Source: DAOTZS01 sp034434335 (GTDB taxonomy: Bacteria > Chloroflexota > Anaerolineae > CG2-30-64-16). From it: a stretch of 16,189 nt of DNA. The translations under genes were made by a program, and so were the position numbers. This document shows, in pieces, positions 13,279 to 16,189 of this stretch. Each line of letters starts with the position of its first letter. Position 1 is the stretch's first letter. The stretch is from the NCBI GenBank assembly GCA_034434335.1, contig DAOTZS010000200.1:1-16189 (forward strand), read 5' to 3'. The notes beneath the pieces are model-generated. The model searched no databases. It worked only from the letters and a program-made list of their open reading frames with translations, and was not told the origin of the DNA.

Positions 13279-14511
13279 ATGTCGCAAATCCGCTTGTATG
13301 ATGTGAGCAGGGTTTTCCCCAGATCAGGCTGGATGGAGCGCAGGGGCGGAGCATACCGTCCTGGCTGGGATGAGGCATGGGATAAGGCCTTCAGCGCGCG
13401 CGTGGAGATGCAGGCACGCCAGGAAGCAGAGGCGCGCCTCAGTTCCCAGGGGCCGGTGGTAGCCCTGGACCGGGTGAATCTCACCATCCCCGACGGCCAG
13501 ACCTTCGCTGTGATTGGGCCTTCGGGCTGTGGGAAGAGCACTCTGTTGCGGGTTGTGGCCGGCCTGGACCAGGAATATACTGGAGACGTGTATTACGACG
13601 ACGAGAACATGCGCGACGTGCCGCCGAAGGACCGCTATATCGGCATGGTATTTCAGAACTATGCCCTCTATCCCCATTTCAAGGGCAGGGGCAACCTGAA
13701 GTTCTTCTTCCAGGTGCATAAAGCACCTGATGCCGAAGCAGAGGAGCGCATCCGCGTTACCGCTGAGATCATGGGGTTTGGATTCAACCAGTTGCTGGAG
13801 CGCAAGCCCGGCACCCTGTCGGGCGGAGAGCAACAGAGGCTGGCCATCGGCCGGGCTATTGTGCGCAACCCCCGCCTTTTCCTTTTTGACGAGCCGCTTT
13901 CCAACCTGGATGCCAAGCTGCGTGCCCAGACCCGCGTGGAGATCAAACGTCTGCTGCGCCGCTTCGCCATCACCTCCATCTATGTCACCCACGACCAGGA
14001 GGAAGCCATGGCTCTGGCGGACCAGATCGCGGTTATGCGAGAAGGGCGCATCGAGCAGGTGGGCGCCTGCGAACAGCTATTGCAGAACCCGGCCAATGCC
14101 TTCGTGGCTGGGTTTTTGGGGAAGCACCCCATGAACCTGTTGACGGGTGTTGTGGCCGAGGATGGTACCCTGCGGGTAGAGGGCCTGGCCTTGCCCCTGC
14201 CGATGGGCGTGCGCACCCAATGCGGGCCTGGGGAGGAGATCACCCTGGGCATGCGCCCTGAGGCAGGCCACTCAATCCTGACAGCAGAAGCCGGGCCGGG
14301 AGACGTCTGCCTGAGAGGGGAGGTGGAGATGATCGAGCCCGACTTCGTGCGCCGTATCAACCATGTCCGCGTCTGTCTTGGCTCGCAGGTCTTTACCGTC
14401 ACCCTGCCCATGGAAGAAGGGTGGCGGCCTGGGGAGAACATCCAGGTGGTGTTCCCCGGGGGCCAGCTTTACTTTTTCGACGCCCGCTCTGGCAAGCGCA
14501 TCAGCCCTTGA
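13279..14511 (+). CDS. Sugar ABC transporter ATP-binding protein, MalK/UgpC type, with N-terminal insertion
   Basis: A 410-residue cytoplasmic ATPase of the carbohydrate-uptake (CUT1) class. Walker A GPSGCGKST (80-88), Q-loop Q126, signature LSGGE (180-184), Walker B D204-E205 and switch H238 are all intact. The C-terminal regulatory region (about 285-410) with LGMRPEA is of the TOBE/MalK type. The odd part is residues 16-58: MalK-type proteins go almost directly from the first strand (here RVFPR) to the ALDRVNL strand, but this one carries about 43 extra, charged, Trp- and Gln/Glu-rich residues, probably helical. No permease or binding-protein gene is adjacent, so it may serve distant transporters, as MsmX or MsiK do (inference). 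ATG 13279 follows GAGAGGAG. It faces away from the GH2 operon. Confidence 0.88.
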   Translation: MSQIRLYDVSRVFPRSGWMERRGGAYRPGWDEAWDKAFSARVEMQARQEAEARLSSQGPVVALDRVNLTIPDGQTFAVIGPSGCGKSTLLRVVAGLDQEYTGDVYYDDENMRDVPPKDRYIGMVFQNYALYPHFKGRGNLKFFFQVHKAPDAEAEERIRVTAEIMGFGFNQLLERKPGTLSGGEQQRLAIGRAIVRNPRLFLFDEPLSNLDAKLRAQTRVEIKRLLRRFAITSIYVTHDQEEAMALADQIAVMREGRIEQVGACEQLLQNPANAFVAGFLGKHPMNLLTGVVAEDGTLRVEGLALPLPMGVRTQCGPGEEITLGMRPEAGHSILTAEAGPGDVCLRGEVEMIEPDFVRRINHVRVCLGSQVFTVTLPMEEGWRPGENIQVVFPGGQLYFFDARSGKRISP

Positions 14512-14615
14512 GCTACGGCGTTGGGTGGACTTGTTTTGCGGGTGGGAAGTAAGCCCACGCGCCCGTTGGTAGTCAGGTGTAGAACCGGATGAGTTCAATT
14601 GGGAGAGGTATGGCA

Positions 14616-15758
14616 ATGTCAGGTTATTGGACGCGACGGACCGTGCTGCGCCAACTGGCGCTGGCATGTGCGGCTTTCTGGGCTGGCTGTGCACAACCGG
14701 CCCAGCCAGAGAAGCCGCCCCAGCCAGAAACGGTGTCGGCTGAGGGAGCGAAGACGACGAGGCCCCCGACGGTGGCTCCGATGCCCCAGGCACCGGTCTC
14801 GCCGGCCCCCGGGGCTATGGCCTCACCAGCAACTGTTGTCCGAAGGGAGGAAAAGAAGATGAGCCAGGTAGCGTTGATTCACACATCAGAGCGCGCGGAG
14901 GGCGTACGGCGGGCACTTGCTCTGCTGGAACTGGATAAGCCGGAAGGTCTCGACGTCCTGGTGAAGCCCAATTTCAACAGCGCGGATCCTGCTCCCGGCT
15001 CGACGCACGATGATGTCTTGCGCGCGGTGATCGGCTGGCTGCACGAGTCGGGAGCCCAGCAGATCACGGTGGCCGATCGCAGCGGCATGGGTGACACCCG
15101 CCGTGTGATGGAGCAGAAGGGCATCTTTGCCCTGGCTGAGTCGCTGGGATTTGACGTCCAGGTGTTGGACGAATTGGATGCCGCGGGATGGGAGCTGATA
15201 CGGCTGCCTCATAGCCATTGGCGTGATGGCTTCCCGATTGCCAGGTTGGCACGGGAGTCTTCTTACATCGTACAGCTCTGCTGCTTGAAGACTCATCGGT
15301 TTGGTGGACACTTCACCCTTTCCCTGAAGAACTCGGTGGGATTGGTGGCAAAGTTCGTGCCAGGGCGGGGCTACAACTACATGAATGAGCTGCATAGCTG
15401 GCCCCATCAGCGGCTGATGATTGCCGAGATCAACGCGGCCTATCGGCCGGACCTGATCGTGCTGGACGGCGTGGAGGCATACGTGAAGGGTGGGCCCGAT
15501 CAGGGGCAGAAGGTGCAGGCCAATGTGATCCTGGCCGGGCGGGACCGCGTGGCCGTGGATGCTGTAGGGGTTGCCATCCTGCGCTATTTTGGGACCACGC
15601 CTGAAGTCGAGCGGGGGAGTGTGTTTTCCCAGGAGCAGATTGCCCGGGCGGTCGAGCTGGGGATTGGCGTTGCGTCGCCCGCAGAGATCGAGATCATAAC
15701 CGATGATGCGGAGGGCGCAGCTTTCGCCGCGGAGTTGCGGCCAATCCTCGAAGGGTGA
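14616..15758 (+). CDS. DUF362 protein with Tat-like lipoprotein leader
   Basis: About 380 residues. The N-terminus has a twin-arginine pattern (TRRTVLR, R7-R8), a hydrophobic stretch and AGC (Cys25), so it looks like a Tat-exported lipoprotein, although position -3 is Trp rather than Leu. A Pro/Ala-rich linker (about 26-75) follows, then the DUF362 domain (COG2006) from residue 82: VLVKPNFNSADP, PGSTHDDVLRAVIGWL, CCLKTHRFGGHFTLSLKNSVG and the DGVEAYVKGGPD segment. Function is not established for the family; the four-cysteine ferredoxin cluster seen in some members is absent. Of three in-frame ATGs (14589, 14610, 14616) only 14616 is well spaced from GGGAGAGG (14601-14608). Another ATG, 14859, has its own strong ribosome-binding site at the domain start. 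It lies 104 bases after the ABC ATPase gene; no strong promoter was seen between them. Confidence 0.82.
   Translation: MSGYWTRRTVLRQLALACAAFWAGCAQPAQPEKPPQPETVSAEGAKTTRPPTVAPMPQAPVSPAPGAMASPATVVRREEKKMSQVALIHTSERAEGVRRALALLELDKPEGLDVLVKPNFNSADPAPGSTHDDVLRAVIGWLHESGAQQITVADRSGMGDTRRVMEQKGIFALAESLGFDVQVLDELDAAGWELIRLPHSHWRDGFPIARLARESSYIVQLCCLKTHRFGGHFTLSLKNSVGLVAKFVPGRGYNYMNELHSWPHQRLMIAEINAAYRPDLIVLDGVEAYVKGGPDQGQKVQANVILAGRDRVAVDAVGVAILRYFGTTPEVERGSVFSQEQIARAVELGIGVASPAEIEIITDDAEGAAFAAELRPILEG
14843..14861 (+). promoter_or_regulatory. Strong internal ribosome-binding site and ATG inside the DUF362 gene
   Basis: AAGGGAGG (14843-14850), an 8-base spacer, then in-frame ATG at 14859, which is Met82 of the long form. 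Translation from here would give a leaderless 299-residue protein starting MSQVALIH, exactly where the DUF362 homology begins. Confidence 0.5.
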
Positions 15759-15784
15759 AACCGGCTCCCGACACAAAGATGAGG

Positions 15785-15813
15785 TGTGCTGGTCACCAGC
15801 TGCGACCAGCACA
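15785..15813. repeat. Stem-loop after the DUF362 gene
   Basis: A perfect 10-bp stem (15785-15794 with 15804-15813) and a 9-base loop, 26 bases after the stop. It lacks a T run in either direction, so it is at best a weak terminator or an mRNA 3'-end stabiliser. The arms are flanked by direct CACAAAGAT copies (15771-15779 and 15810-15818). Confidence 0.5.
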
Positions 15814-15856
15814 AAGATACTGCGCGGCCAGGCGACCAAATGGTACTACTGTACTA

Positions 15857-15885
15857 TTGCTCCCCGTTCGTCTGCATGATATAAG
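15857..15885 (+). promoter_or_regulatory. Candidate promoter of the Flp pilin gene
   Basis: Extended -10 (TGA then TATAAG, 15877-15885), 17-base spacer and a weak TTGCTC (15857-15862). The start near 15892 would leave a leader of about 145 bases. Confidence 0.45.
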
Positions 15886-16036
15886 GCGAGCAGACAACAC
15901 TACCAGGATCAAGCGGGTTCGGCTCTTCCTGTTTGCATAATTCTTCAGGCGCTTTGCAAGTGCCGGGGGTGCACCGCGCTTTTTCAGATTAGCATTGTCA
16001 TCGGCGTCTTGAGAACACAACTGTGGGAGGGATCTC

Positions 16037-16189
16037 ATGCGTTGGAAACGTCGCCTATGCCGGTTTGGGCAGGATGACGGAGTGGGGATGGTAGAATATG
16101 CCCTGATCCTGTCCCTCATATGCTTGGCTGTTGTGATTGCCCTCACCTCACTGGGAGACTCGATAAAGCAGGTATTGGAGAGGACAAGC
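16037..16189 (+). CDS. Flp/Fap-type pilin (Tad pilus), partial, cut by window end
   Basis: Fifty-one codons are open to the window edge, so the 3' end is missing. The protein begins MRWKRRLCRFGQDDG and continues VGMVEYALILSL. This is the pattern of Flp-type IVb prepilins: a short basic leader, a glycine (G15) cut by a prepilin peptidase, Glu at +5 followed by Tyr (E20-Y21), and a single hydrophobic helix up to about residue 43, ending TSLGDSIKQVLER. Flp subunits build the Tad adhesion/secretion pilus after export across the inner membrane. ATG 16037 follows GGGAGG (16025-16030) six bases upstream. The preceding 278 bases hold only the stem-loop and promoter listed. Further tad genes would be expected to the right, outside this window. 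Confidence 0.85.
   Translation, partial: MRWKRRLCRFGQDDGVGMVEYALILSLICLAVVIALTSLGDSIKQVLERTS

Noticed and set aside
15793..16146. Minus-strand open frame of 117 codons over the pilin gene
   Set aside because: It is antisense to a recognisable prepilin with its own ribosome-binding site, and has a composition typical of non-coding frames.

Overview
The window looks like chromosomal DNA of a GC-rich, free-living bacterium. The single-gene families, the long GC-rich hairpin repeats in nearly every intergenic gap, the fused ECF ATPase and the Flp-type pilin at the right edge fit a member of the Chloroflexota (Anaerolineae-like). That assignment is an inference from gene content and style; no rRNA or other marker is present.

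Layout. 1-249: intergenic, three back-to-back perfect hairpins. 250-3120 (+): a tight three-gene run of M20/PepT-like metallopeptidase, alpha/beta serine hydrolase and a YesL/DUF624-like membrane protein. 3134-4159 (-): a convergent AIR-synthase (PurM/HypE superfamily) protein with its own good promoter. 4476-7631 (+): a complete energy-coupling-factor (ECF) importer in the order S component, double ATPase (two NBDs fused), EcfT, preceded by a leader holding a foldback element. 7689-7740: likely terminator. 7882-7954 (+): tRNA-Arg(CCG) with promoter and intrinsic terminator. 8213-9601 (+): ADP-ribosylglycohydrolase-family enzyme behind a near-consensus promoter. 9602-10168: a 567-base gene-free block packed with short hairpin repeats. 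12808-10169 (-): glycoside hydrolase family 2 enzyme followed by a short-chain dehydrogenase, probably one transcript. 12809-13278: a divergent promoter region plus another hairpin cluster. 13279-14511 (+): an orphan MalK/UgpC-type sugar ABC ATPase with an unusual N-terminal insertion. 14616-15758 (+): a Tat-type exported DUF362 protein. 16037 to the edge (+): the start of a Flp/Tad pilin gene, cut by the window.

How the genes work together. The ECF block is one self-contained importer for a small vitamin-like substrate. The GH2 and SDR genes, facing away from a sugar-type ABC ATPase, suggest a small carbohydrate-use locus whose permeases and binding protein lie elsewhere. The peptidase, hydrolase and membrane protein form a probable operon without an obvious common pathway. 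I saw no phage, insertion sequence, CRISPR array or defence island. The most unusual signals are the asymmetric fused ECF ATPase, the DUF362 gene with a strong internal ribosome-binding site exactly at its domain start, the ECF leader with two competing RNA pairings, and a hairpin family in which the loop pentamer is conserved while the arms vary.
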